Positions 52,861 to 61,799 of a stretch of DNA of 64,000 nucleotides are shown here, in pieces. The first letter of the stretch is position 1; every line of letters starts with the position of its first letter. Origin of the DNA: Triglochin maritima (taxonomy: Eukaryota > Streptophyta > Magnoliopsida > Alismatales > Juncaginaceae); contig OY821772.1 in the NCBI GenBank assembly GCA_963682175.1, positions 52,474,925-52,538,924 on the forward strand. The letters run 5' to 3'. Under the pieces are notes generated by a model, which ran no database searches, was not told where the DNA came from, and saw only the letters and a program-made list of their open reading frames with translations. Made by a program: the position numbers and the translations under genes.

Positions 52861-54013
52861 CGTGTGTTATAGCCTTTGTGTTTTTTGTAATAAAGGGAAA
52901 TATCAAAAAATCTCTTTTCGGACGCATCGATTTAACATTTTCGTCGCATAATATGCAGTCGTGTCATCAGACCCCTCAATAAATAAAGAAATAGTGCCAT
53001 TTTTACGAAACTGAGGGGTTTTCCCGAAATTCGTGTGCTATAGCCTTTGGTTCTTTTGCTAAAAAGGGAAATATCTAAAAATCTCTCTTCGGACGCATCG
53101 GTTTAACATTTTCGTCGTGTAGTATCCCGTCGTCTCATCAGACCCCTCAAAAACACAAAGAAATAATGCCATTTTTTACAAAACTGAGGGGTTTTACCGA
53201 AATTTAGCCTTGGTTTTTGCTAAAAAGGGAAATATCTAAAAATCTCTTTTCGGACGCATCGGTTTAACATTTTCGTCCTATAATATCCATTCGTTTCATC
53301 AGACCCCTAAAAAACAAAGAAATAGTGACTTTTTAAAAAAACTAAGGGATTTTACCGAAAGTCGTGTGCTATAGCCTTTGGTTTTTTTGCTAAAAAGGGA
53401 AATATCTAAAATCTCTCTTCAGACGCATACGTTTAACATTTTTGTCTTATAATATGCATTTGAGTCATTAGACCCTTCAAAAAACTAAGAAATAGTGTCA
53501 TTTTTAAAAAAATGAGGGTTTTTACCGAAATTCGTGTGCTATAGCCTTTGGTTTTTTTTCTAACAAGGGAAATATCTAAAAATCTTCCTTCGGACACATC
53601 GGTTTAACATTTTGGTTTTATAATATCCGATCGTGTCACTAGATCCCTTTATAAATAAAGAAATAGTGCCATTTTTACAAATCTGAGGGTTTTTACCGAA
53701 ATTCGTGTGCTATAAGCCTTTGGTTTTTTGCTAAAAAGGGAAATATCTAAAAATCTCTCTTCGAACGGATCGGTTTAACATTTTCGTCGTATAATATCCA
53801 TTCGTGTCATCAGACCCCTCAAAAACCAAAGAAATAGTGCCATTTTTAAAAACTAAGGTTTTTACCGAAATTCGTTTACTATTATAGCCTTTGGTTTTTT
53901 TTGCTAAAAAGGGAAATATCTAAAAATCTCTCTTCGGACGCATCAATTTAATATTTTTATCGTATAATATCCAGTCGTGTCATCAGACCCTTGAAAAAAC
54001 AAAAAAATAGTGC

Positions 54014-54480
54014 TTTGAACATGTCTTACCTAAAAATGACATCTCCATATCAAGAAAGCCAAAAAAATAATGAATACCAACTTCAACTCCTCAAAATGTT
54101 ATACTTGGATATAATAATTTGAGTTGATTCATACAATTGTGATGAAGATTCGACGTAAGTTACATTAGATGTGTAATTTAGCTGACTTAGTCACTAACCA
54201 GATGATAGTGAGATGGGGGTTCCATTTCCACTCCCATAACCATAACAAAATACATTAGTAACTTCAAATGCACGCGCACGCCTCCTATCCCAATCCGAGG
54301 CGTGTTGGGGAATTTAGGGAAAATTAGAGACTCTAGCCTATGGGTGATAAAATATATTTTTGATCCTCGAAATAGTCATGTTGCCTTCAATTCAAGTTAA
54401 TGCATCGACTAATGACTTATCTGTTTTCCCGGGAAACGAGACCCCCGACCGACCTGTCACTAGTTCAACTTGCCCTATAT
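54014..54480. other. Satellite edge and adjacent unannotated DNA
   Basis: At 54,013 the last monomer stops at AAAAAAATAGTGC and is followed by TTTGAACATGTC, which has no satellite similarity. The next ~460 bp are unique-looking and contain no convincing coding frame. AAAAATGACATC near 54,033 matches the start of the palindrome units at 54,481, so a copy of that motif may sit at the boundary. Confidence 0.6.
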
Positions 54481-54576
54481 AAAAATGACATCCGTGATGT
54501 CGTTTCATTTATGATAAAAATGGCATCGGTGATGTCGTTTTTAGTTAATAAAAACGGCACATGTGGTGTCGTTTTT
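54481..54576. repeat. Three tandem short palindromes, ~35-bp spacing
   Basis: Units begin at 54,481, 54,516 and 54,550. Each is an imperfect dyad: AAAAATGACATC then GATGTCGTTT; AAAAATGGCATC then GATGTCGTTTTT; AAAAACGGCAC then GTGTCGTTTTT, with only 3-5 nt between arms. The second and third carry paired changes on both arms (for example CGGCAC with GTGTCG), which suggests the pairing is kept or that the unit was copied as a palindrome. It may be part of a transposon terminal region; I do not recognise a family. Confidence 0.7.
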
Positions 54577-54683
54577 AGGGTGCATATTTTGCCAATTAAA
54601 TTCCACATGTCCATATTCTTCCAATTTTGTTTTTTTGTGATTAGTTTTCAAAAAAATTCCATAAATAAATGGTAAAATATAAC

Positions 54684-54783
54684 ATTCCTAATTTGTTTGG
54701 CAAAATATGAGAATTAAAAACAGTAGTGGGGGTACTACCACTACCGTTTCTAGTTATAATCATTGTATTTAGAAACAAACGGG
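54684..54783. repeat. Small foldback element
   Basis: GAATTAAAAACAGTAGTGG is followed within a few bases by its approximate inverse CCACTACCGTTTCTAG, and the outer edges carry TTGTTTGG and AAACAAACG. The arrangement resembles a miniature foldback or MITE fragment. A related, internally shortened copy lies at 55,504-55,571. No clear target-site duplication was found. Confidence 0.5.
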
Positions 54784-55130
54784 ACTCGAGTCTTTACCGA
54801 GTTAAGTTGGAACCATAGTCGACACACTTGTGATTTAGGGTTTAGATAGTCACTTCGTTTTCATGATCACCAAACGGAGTCTGACATAAGATTCTCCGAC
54901 AGTAATTGTGTCTAAATATAAAACAAGGAAAAGAAGTCTCCTACTCTCTTTCACACCATTTTCCCACGCAGGTGACATGGAAGGTGAGTTGAAAATTGAA
55001 TCCAACATAAAAAGTTTGTTAAGACTCTACCTCACATTATTTCAAAATTTGAAATTGATAGCTAAAATTAAAATATGATTAAAATTAAAAGGTGATAGTA
55101 CATATGCAGAATAAAAAGCATGTTGCATCA
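54784..55130. other. Unannotated intergenic DNA
   Basis: I see no gene, RNA or repeat that can be supported. Composition is AT-rich, unlike the satellite, with no long open frame. Confidence 0.5.
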
Positions 55131-55270
55131 TTCTTTCCTCTCTCTCCTCGGATTTCTTCTTCCCTCTTCCTTCCATCCCTAACCTCAAGATTTCTTCTTC
55201 CCTCTTTCTTCTTCCCACTCTGTCACTGTCCTCGAGCTCCTCTCCGTCCTCGACACCTCTCGACCTCCTC
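55131..55270 (+). other. Pyrimidine-rich tract
   Basis: Strongly CT-biased, with a loose duplication of GATTTCTTCTTCCCTC at 55,150-55,166 and 55,188-55,205. A 78-codon open frame (55,092-55,328) runs through it, but its product is a low-complexity Ser/Leu/Pro/Phe/Arg string that follows from the base bias, so I do not call it a gene. CT-rich tracts like this occur in plant 5' leaders, but no downstream gene is visible. Confidence 0.5.
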
Positions 55271-55384
55271 TGTTTCCCTAATCGTCAAGGCCATAAGATT
55301 CCTCTCACGTCGCACTCTCGATCCCTAAATCTTCATAAAGGTTGAACTCGTATTGCATGGGTCAAGATGACCGGATGCTATTAC

Positions 55385-55460
55385 ATATATTTCACATTCC
55401 ACTTGTTGATTGGGAAAATCTTGGTTTATGAATAAACTAACATGATTTATAAATAGGAAA
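55385..55460 (+). repeat. Dispersed repeat, copy 1 (partner 58,888-58,962)
   Basis: Shares TCACATTCCACTTGTT, TTGGGAAA, TTGGTTT, TGAATAAA and TTAACATG/CTAACATG in the same order and spacing with 58,888-58,962. Probably fragments of one mobile-element family; the ends are not defined. Confidence 0.65.
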
Positions 55461-55503
55461 TTTTCAAATTAATAATAATAATAAATAGAAGGTAAATATA
55501 TGA

Positions 55504-55571
55504 GTTCTAATTTTTTTGCCAAAGTTTGCGAAATAAAAACAGTAGTGGACGGTTTAGAAACAAACCAAAAA
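55504..55571. repeat. Shortened relative of the 54,684 foldback element
   Basis: TCTAATTTTTTTGCCAAAG, AAAAACAGTAGTGG and TTTAGAAACAAACC match 54,684-54,783 in order, but the central inverted segment is missing, leaving GTGGACGGTTTAG. Confidence 0.5.
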
Positions 55572-55787
55572 TTAAACATTATATATAATCTTTCTTCGAA
55601 AGTCAACAAACCTTTCTACTTAACAAAGGGAATCTAATATGGTCGGAAAGTGATGTCAATTGGATGCCTGCCTCTTCTGCGGTAAACTGCCTATTCCAAC
55701 ACGAACTTATTAATTAGCATGGAAGAGTTTCTTGTAAGAACGATATTATCCACGTAGAGAAGCAGATGTTTCTTTCATTATGCAAAT

Positions 55788-55792
<5 letters not shown>

Positions 55793-55832
<40 letters not shown>
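55793..55832 (+). repeat. (AT)20 microsatellite
   Basis: Forty bases of perfect AT dinucleotide repeat, followed by TCATATAT. Confidence 0.95.
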
Positions 55833-55835
<3 letters not shown>

Positions 55836-56550
55836 TATATTTTTAGGAATCATAGATTTGTAAATTTTAAAATTTTAAGGTTATTTTCTTGTTTGTTTTT
55901 TGGTTCAGTATTGTTGTTGTTCCTAGCTTATGTCACCATTTGTTTAATAATGTAGGTGGATTTTCGCTAGATATTCTCTCGAAAGGTTCTCTCATACTCA
56001 TTTCCACTTGCATAGTGTAGATTGAGAACTAAACATCACATTTCTTGGAACCCTATTCTTGCATAAAGTTTTTCTTTGGTGAGAGAACATATGCTTATGG
56101 ATATAGATACTCAATGGAATTCCAAAAGTGTCAGTAAATGTTATATGAATTGATTTTTTTAAAATAACTATCATTTTAAACTAAAGTGATTGAAATTAAA
56201 AAAAAATCGTACTGGACTTTTGTAATTAGTTTAAATCTATATGCTCTATCTAAACAATGTTTCTACAACACTCAACAAAAGTTTTTTATAAAAAATAAGT
56301 CTTTTATTGGATAATAATTTCAGATCAAGTTGGCCATCTTAAAATATCCTGTGAATCTAACGTCCGATGTGGTCCATCCAAAAGAGAAAAAAGGTGGGGT
56401 TTTAATGTCTCAATTAAAGACAATTTGGATAAAATCCTGGAAAACCTTTCTTGACCCCACCCACCTCTCACCTTCGTTCTAGGTTCTAGCATTTCTTCCC
56501 GGCCACCTCATTCAATCTTTTCCATCTTTGCAAGGACACCACACAATTTT
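55833..56550. other. Unannotated region upstream of the HIPP pseudogene
   Basis: AT-rich DNA with no supported gene. Its right end should include the former promoter of the pseudogene; apart from the TATA box I see no element I can name. Confidence 0.45.
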
Positions 56551-56560
56551 GGCTATATAA
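56551..56560 (+). promoter_or_regulatory. TATA box of the HIPP-like pseudogene
   Basis: GGCTATATAA lies about 105 bp upstream of the ATG at 56,661, a normal distance for a plant TATA box with a short leader. It is followed by a CA-rich, AT-moderate leader typical of plant 5' UTRs. Whether it is still transcribed is unknown. Confidence 0.55.
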
Positions 56561-56660
56561 GCTTCTCACTTCTTGAGCTATTGCATACATTGACCCAGTC
56601 AAACTACCAAATTAAGTTTCAACCTACATTAGCAATTCAGCAACAATCCCTGCAGCCAAG

Positions 56661-57525
56661 ATGTTTAGGTATCTTGGAAGAGAAAATACCAGACGCACTT
56701 AATGTGAGCAGCAGACTCAGAGTTTACTTATATGCATATGCTTATTTATAGAAAACCTATAAATTTGAATTATTTTTTTAATCTCTTTTTTCGTTTGCAC
56801 AACTTGTATGATATCTGAAGACTGTGGAGTTGGAGTTGCCATACATTGCCCTGGATGTGAAAGAAAAATACGAAAAGCCATTTCCAAAGTAGAAGGTCAC
56901 TGGTTGTTGACTTGTTGTGGTTGTCATTATAGTCAAATAGTCAAGTTTATGTTTACATTTATGTAAGTTGACATAAATTTGTAAATTGACTCTTAATTTG
57001 CAATACTAAATTCCAAACAAATTTGAAAATTAATTTGAATTTGAATTAATAAGTATGCAATAATCAAATTTGATCTACCTATGAGATCACTTCATGTACA
57101 TTTGCTAGTAAGTTACTTTAACAAACTAGCAACATGTGACATTCAAGCTTTCATAGTCTTAAGTTGTGCCTTCTTCATCAACTTTCAGGTGTTAACAGTG
57201 TGGACATAGATTCTGATAGGTACGTAGAAGGTGACAATTATCGGATGTGTCAACCAGCGGAGGATTCTGAAGACAATGCGGCACACCGTAACTAAGGCGG
57301 AGTTCTGGACTGAGCCTTATGATTCAGAGTACCATGTGTTTGTCACACATACAGTACTTCGACAAACCAACCTACTCTTCCACCTACAACTACTATAGAT
57401 GTGGTCATAATTCCAGCGTTCAGGGGACATTCCCTGACCCAATCTACTCACATGTCATCGACTATCACGCCATCGCCATCTCCCAACTTTGGTCGGTGCA
57501 GTTTATTAATTATGTCAGCATTTGA
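56661..57525 (+). pseudogene. Heavy-metal-associated (HMA) domain protein, HIPP-type, frameshifted
   Basis: HIPPs are small plant proteins with an HMA metal-binding fold and a C-terminal prenylation box. A possible first exon starts at 56,661 (MFRYLGREN) but meets TAA at 56,700; a one- to two-base shift just before would continue into ALNV, close to the ALSIVE region of relatives. Exon 2 (56,821-56,895) encodes the HMA core with AIHCPGCERKIRKAISKVE, keeping both Cys of the CxxC motif, though the preceding VELE lies in another frame. The GT at 56,896 and AG at 57,188 give a 293-bp phase-1 intron. Exon 3 begins GVNSVDIDSDR, shifts +1 near 57,221-57,231 into VTIIGCVNQRRILKTMRHT and KAEFW, then shifts again before YFDKPTYSSTYNYYRCG (from 57,355). 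The reading ends at 57,523-57,525 without a recognisable CaaX box. At least three frame breaks make this a pseudogene, probably from a HIPP44/45-like gene (inference). Confidence 0.82.
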
Positions 57526-58050
57526 TCCATTAATAAGAACTAATATATATACATATGAAAGAATTCTACTCGAATTATATAACCAAGGATTTCCTCAAAC
57601 AACTTACTGCGATGCTCACTAGCACTACAACTGGATGCTTATAGGTCGAGTTTTTCGAACAATGTCGGAGATGGAAAATGCTGACCATGTGACATTTTGT
57701 TGAAAGATCTACCGTCCTATGAATAAACAATATTTGGCTTTTTAAGTCGTTAATATAAAGCTTGCCTTAGTGAACACCAAATACATAGCACCGAAAATTA
57801 ACAAGAATTATCTAGAATTAATTTTAAAATTGTGGACTTGTTGCAAAACACTTTCTTAACAAAGACGAATTTTCCATGAACTTGTTGTCTAAACTTAGCA
57901 CGACCATTCATTATACCAACATGAATATTTGGATAAGGAAGTTCATACCTATGTATACCCAAGGAAACATTTGTACTTCTCTTTGTTCATATGTTTCCAT
58001 TTTCGACTCTTGCACTTCATGACTTGATGACCCTTAATAATCTAATATGC
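57526..58050. other. Unannotated region downstream of the pseudogene
   Basis: It includes the pseudogene's former 3' region. No polyadenylation signal or further gene can be assigned with confidence. Base composition is that of ordinary AT-rich plant intergenic DNA. Confidence 0.4.
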
Positions 58051-58054
58051 ATGG

Positions 58055-58240
58055 TTGGTATTAGTCAACCAAGTCAGATTAGAAGATGTGGGTTTTTACG
58101 TGAAATCTGAAATGGTTGAGTTTTAGATTGTTTAGTTCATATCCATTAACTTCAATGGGTCAATTGTGTCGGATAATTATTTAATGTGTTCATGAAGTCA
58201 GACTACAACTCTACAATCTTAATGGATATACCTGTGTGGT
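58055..58240 (+). repeat. Possible dispersed element fragment (relative at 61,218-61,400)
   Basis: AACCAAGTCAGATTAGAAGA matches GACCAAGTCAGATAAGAAGA near 61,235. Further along, GGATAATTATTTAA/AAAATAATTTAGA, GTGTT and TAATGGATAT also occur in the same order. The match is moderate and interrupted, so common origin is likely but not certain. Confidence 0.4.
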
Positions 58241-58317
58241 ATGGATATTGACAACATTAGTCAAAAGGTGTGAAAACTCACGCAAGCTCTTGTGATGGTC
58301 AACGTAAGGCAACAAAT

Positions 58318-58622
58318 CAATGAGATGGAGAGAGAGAGTACTGGAGAGAGAGAGGTGAGGAGTTAAGAGGAGAGGGACTAAAGAAAGAGGAGAGAATAGA
58401 GAAGTGGAGAGAAGAGAGGTCTTTGCACACAAAAAGGAGAAGAGAGGGTTTGGAGAGAGAGAGAGAGAGTGGAGAAGTGGGGGAGAAAAGGGAGGTCTTT
58501 GCACAAAAGGAGAAGAGAGGTCTAGAGAGAGAGGAGAGAAGTGAGGAGAAGAGAGAGGTTTTTGCAAAAAAAGAGAAGATAAAGACATAGAGAATGGAGA
58601 GAGGACGGCAGAGAGAAAGGAG
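58318..58622 (+). repeat. Purine-rich minisatellite
   Basis: About 300 bp are almost entirely A and G on the plus strand, mostly GAGAGA and GGAGAAGAGAGG. A pyrimidine-containing interruption of the form GAGGTCTTTGCACA recurs near 58,418 and 58,491, with GAGGTTTTTGCA near 58,556, giving a unit of about 65-73 bp. A 125-codon minus-strand frame (58,211-58,588) translates the CT-rich complement into Ser/Leu/Pro repeats and is not called as a gene. Confidence 0.75.
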
Positions 58623-58639
58623 AAGTGAAGGGTTTATTT

Positions 58640-58720
58640 ATTTTTATATTCAATATTAAAGATATTTTAATTTAGAGGGTGTAAATTGTAAAATTTCTAA
58701 CAGAATTGAACGGAATTTTT
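58640..58720 (+). repeat. Possible dispersed repeat (relative at 60,855-60,920)
   Basis: ATTAAAGATATTTTAA and TGTAAATTGTAAAATTTCTA match ATTAAAGACATTTTAAA and TGTAAATTGCAAAATTTCTA near 60,861-60,908 in the same order and strand. Both sit just downstream of compositionally biased tracts. Confidence 0.5.
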
Positions 58721-58887
58721 GACTGAGTGAGTCATACGAATGACGTGCATACAAAAAATGGAAATGTAGGTAGACGGAAAGATCTAAAGTGAAAATGTAA
58801 GTGCACGAAAGCAGTTGAAATCCAAGTTGTAAAGAACCAATTATATGTCCTTGAGATGTACCCAAACAAATAATCCATATTTGTACT

Positions 58888-58962
58888 TAGATATATGTCA
58901 CATTCCACTTGTTTCTTGGGAAACCTTGGTTTGTGAATAAATTAACATGGTTTATGAAAATA
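58888..58962 (+). repeat. Dispersed repeat, copy 2 (partner 55,385-55,460)
   Basis: Matches the first copy over about 75 bp with scattered substitutions: TGTCACATTCCACTTGTTTC, CTTGGGAAACC, TTGGTTTGTGAATAAATTAA. Confidence 0.65.
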
Positions 58963-60590
58963 CGTCGTGTTTAGATGTACGCAATCAACCAAGTCGGAGG
59001 ATAAGGATTTGTCTGTCTTTCATGTTCATGAACTTCAACACAAAAGGGGTAAAAACACAAGAAACTTTGGTCAAGTTTGGATGTGGCTCCTACAAAAGAA
59101 CTTCTGCTCGGAAGTCACCTCCTGGGAAGCTGGCCCCAAAGCTGCTTCTTCTCCAGATGTGGGCAGTTGTTTGGATGGGGAAGAGCCATCTCGGATTCCC
59201 AGACATGGACATCCTCACATTCCCCAAATTACCCTCATACATTCCCCAAATTGGCCTCAACACTTGCTTAACATTGGATAGACATAAACATATTTAAAAT
59301 CCATTCAAGAAGATGGAAAGGAATGATGTGAATCCATGCTTAACTAGCATAAACCACCCCAACCCTTAAAAAATGTAGCGTAGACAACAATATTACCCAC
59401 CCATTCAACGTCTTCCACATCCATTCAAGAAGAACATTTGCTCACATGCACTCCAAACGAAACCAGACCAGAATATTACCCACCCAGCAGTGCCTAATAT
59501 GGGATAAGATGTGGTATTTGCTCATTTCAGCAGGGTTATTCCCACAACTTCTCCATTCCCGCTAAAGATAAGCATCGGGTTCCGGGTTGGGAGCCCAGCT
59601 CCCACGAATCTACATCCATGTTTGGATGCATCCTGGCACTGTAGCAGCTTCGACCTCATCGGGGAGCCGAATCCCATCGCACCCAAACGACCTCTTTGTT
59701 CTTGTCGTCTTGAGGCATATGTGCCCAGAGATCAAATCATTATATTGAATTTATATACACGTGAAAATTTGTCCAAGAGACATAATTGTACATATGTTAG
59801 TTTACTCGAAATCGAATACGACAATATCTTACTTTCAGGAGTTTGACTTGGGTTGTTTCTTTTTTTCCTACAAAGAAAACAATGAGAAACAACAATGTGC
59901 CTCCATCATTTTCACTTTAACCGTGCATGTTATGATTAACAATATTAATTTGCCTCTCTTAATTTTCAATTTATGTTTGACATTTTGATCCTAAAAACGT
60001 CAGGCCCAATCCTCTCAAACTTTGAATGTAAAACACCTTGTGTATTAATTTACCAAAATAATTGTTAGTTCTCACTAAATTTGTCCTTTTTGTGTTATTT
60101 TGTAAGTGCGTCTATTCCTAAATTTACAGTAAACTAAGATTTAAATTTGTGTTCGATTTGGTTTAGATTTACACCATTTTGCCATCAATTTTTAATCATA
60201 TTTGGCATTCGAATTAGAACTCTGCCTCAAAATTAGACCTACCTTATAAAGTTAGGGATAAAAACACAATTTGTTTTTCAAAAAGGTGAATATAATGAAA
60301 AGTAACAATTTATCAATTTATTGATAGAGTGGTAAAGTGTTATAGATCGATCATGTTTTTAAGGGGTGCAATTTAGCATTTTAAGTTCAATCGATCAAAT
60401 TGTAATTTACTATGTTATTTACTATTTCGAATTGGACAAGTCATTTAATGTAAATTTGTCATCAAAATGAGTGTGACAATAATTGATATGCAAAGATACA
60501 ATTTATTAAAAGAAACACAACCATCCACAAATATCATAATTAAGAGACGTAAGTAGAATACATGCAGAAGTATATTGGGTATTATTTTCA
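58963..60590. other. Unannotated region with short open frames and local direct repeats
   Basis: Overlapping frames of 64-116 codons at 58,947-59,297 and 59,511-59,846 lie in different phases of the same DNA, and none has a recognisable domain. ATCCATTCAAGAAGA occurs at about 59,300 and 59,420, and ATATTACCCACCCA at about 59,390 and 59,472. GTTTGGATG and its inverse-like CCAAACG recur across 59,070-59,700, which suggests decayed mobile-element sequence. From 59,990 to 60,590 the DNA is AT-rich with nothing that can be supported. Confidence 0.4.
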
Positions 60591-60640
60591 TATTAATTTC
60601 TTCCTCCACCATGGAGCTTGATGCAAACCCAGATATCCTT

Positions 60641-60775
60641 TCACAACCTCCGTCTTGCGCCTTCACCGCATCCTCCATGGCCACCACCATGGCCTTCTCG
60701 GGACCCAAATCTAGATCCATTGCCAGACCCAAACCTAGACCCAAAGACACTTCCAATGGCTTTTTCCACCACCAT
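60641..60775 (-). other. Short glycine-rich reading frame, possibly a gene fragment
   Basis: On the minus strand an ATG at 60,775 opens a 44-codon frame with GSVFGSRFGSGNGSRFGSRE followed by a Gly/His-rich stretch and TGA at 60,641-60,643. The Gly-Ser-Phe/Arg alternation resembles plant glycine-rich or RNA-binding protein tails. It is short, has no other domain, and the DNA is compositionally biased, so it may be chance or a remnant. Competing frames on both strands cover the same bases. Confidence 0.2.
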
Positions 60776-60854
60776 TGCCTTGTCCACCTTCTCCTCCCAA
60801 GAGAGGGAGGGGGTGGGAAAGTGATTAGTGGGTCTGGGTATTTTTCATTTTTGT

Positions 60855-60920
60855 GTTTTACATTAAAGACATTTTAAATGTTAAATGATGTAAATTGCAA
60901 AATTTCTACTGAGATGTGAC
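60855..60920 (+). repeat. Possible dispersed repeat (relative at 58,640-58,720)
   Basis: See the partner segment: about 60 bp of interrupted similarity on the same strand, ending in AAAATTTCTA. Confidence 0.45.
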
Positions 60921-61217
60921 AACAATGGTTACAAATTGGCCCAACTAATGATGGAGGTGCACATAAGTTAATACTAAAACATGGATGTATGTCGATAATT
61001 ATGACCGTTTAAGATACATGCAAGTAAAAACCCTACTATGATTTATAGGAGTGCATAGGAAGAATGATGGTCATCTTACCATGCATGTAATTGTCTCTCA
61101 TCGTTGTAGTATTGTACCCCATTGATTGTTGCACCCAATCAATGTAACATGGTAATCCTACTATGACTTTTTTCTCTTGCGTGCAGTATTCGAATAATTT
61201 GTGTAATGAATCTATGA

Positions 61218-61400
61218 TGATTTTGTAGTAGTCGACCAAGTCAGATAAGAAGACGCGACTTTGAGCATGAAACATGAAACAACTCAGTAAAATTAACCAT
61301 AGATGATGTAGTTAGAAAATAATTTAGATATCCAATTTAACGTGTTTGAGCAGATTATAAAGTTAGTTAAAAGAGAGGGATAATGGATATGTGATTAAAT
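61218..61400 (+). repeat. Possible dispersed element fragment (relative at 58,055-58,240)
   Basis: ACCAAGTCAGATAAGAAGA and later TAATGGATAT are shared with the partner. The relative order of this segment and the 60,855 repeat is opposite to that of the two partner segments near 58 kb, so the two loci are not simple copies of one block. Confidence 0.4.
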
Positions 61401-61791
61401 ACTTTTGTTTAAGGTCTTTATGGCCCTGTTTGCCCGTATACCAGTGCCTATATATGGAATCAAGAACAATTCCTCCCAGTCAAAAATCTATTTTCGTTCA
61501 ATGGAGTTATTTCATGATCACTTCTCCAAGAAATAATGCCAGTACACGGTAGAAATATTAAGCAATTTCTCGATAGAGAAAATTCCAAATAACTCCTAAT
61601 GAAATTTAGTTTGCCTATCATCTTTTGAGCATCAAAAGAATTCTACAAAACTCAATATTTCTACAGATTGATGGAGTTTATTATAATTCGTGGGCAGTTT
61701 ATTGCATAGAGTATCTGGCAAGTAAAAACCACAAATCTAAAATATAAGTTACAATCCTCATTAAGCTTAACAAACCAACACCTTCATATAC
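61401..61791. other. Unannotated AT-rich DNA
   Basis: GGCCCTGTTTGCCCG near 61,424 looks like the start of a plant MITE terminal repeat, but I find no matching inverted end, so no element is called. Confidence 0.35.
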
Positions 61792-61799
61792 ATTAATCT

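Larger units (their letters stand above)
45906..54013 (-). repeat. Satellite subfamily D, minus orientation, irregular multi-monomer blocks
   Basis: About 47 reverse-oriented monomers with AGACCCCTCAAAAAACAAAG, GCATCGGTTTAACATTTTCG and CTCTCTTCGGACGCATCGG. Distinct variants recur at irregular spacing: CCGTCGTCTCA monomers near 46,740, 48,310, 49,160, 50,530 and 53,130; GACTTTTTAAAAAAACT near 48,505, 50,715 and 53,325; and a CTCTGGGTTTTTTGC/CTCTGGGCTTTTTGC half-monomer near 47,355 and 51,300. The pattern is that of an old HOR scrambled by later exchange. The block ends in mid-monomer at 54,013. Confidence 0.92.

Noticed and set aside
1..54013. CENP-B box or comparable centromere protein motif
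   Set aside because: No monomer segment matches the spaced TTCG...A..CGGG core; nearby TTCG motifs lack the second half.
1..54013. Firm centromere assignment
   Set aside because: Monomer length and HOR structure fit, but knobs, subtelomeric and pericentromeric satellites can look the same. Sequence alone cannot decide.
57780..58000. Retrotransposon polyprotein remnant on the minus strand
   Set aside because: Translation gave no recognisable protease, integrase, reverse transcriptase or RNase H motif.
58211..58588. 125-codon minus-strand frame as a proline/serine-rich protein
   Set aside because: It is the translation of a CT-rich minisatellite strand; composition explains the open frame.
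58947..59297. 116-, 104- and 64-codon overlapping frames as a gene
   Set aside because: Three phases are open over the same bases, none has a domain or splice support, and the area contains direct repeats and transposon-like motifs.
59511..59988. 111- and 75-codon frames as genes
   Set aside because: They overlap in different phases, have no recognisable motif, and the GTTTGGATG-rich DNA looks like repeat remnants.
60445..60877. Overlapping 103-, 100- and 68-codon frames on both strands
   Set aside because: They compete for the same biased DNA. Only the short glycine-rich minus frame resembles a known composition, and it is listed with low confidence.
61424..61640. A second MITE starting at GGCCCTGTTTG
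   Set aside because: No inverted partner end or target-site duplication was found.
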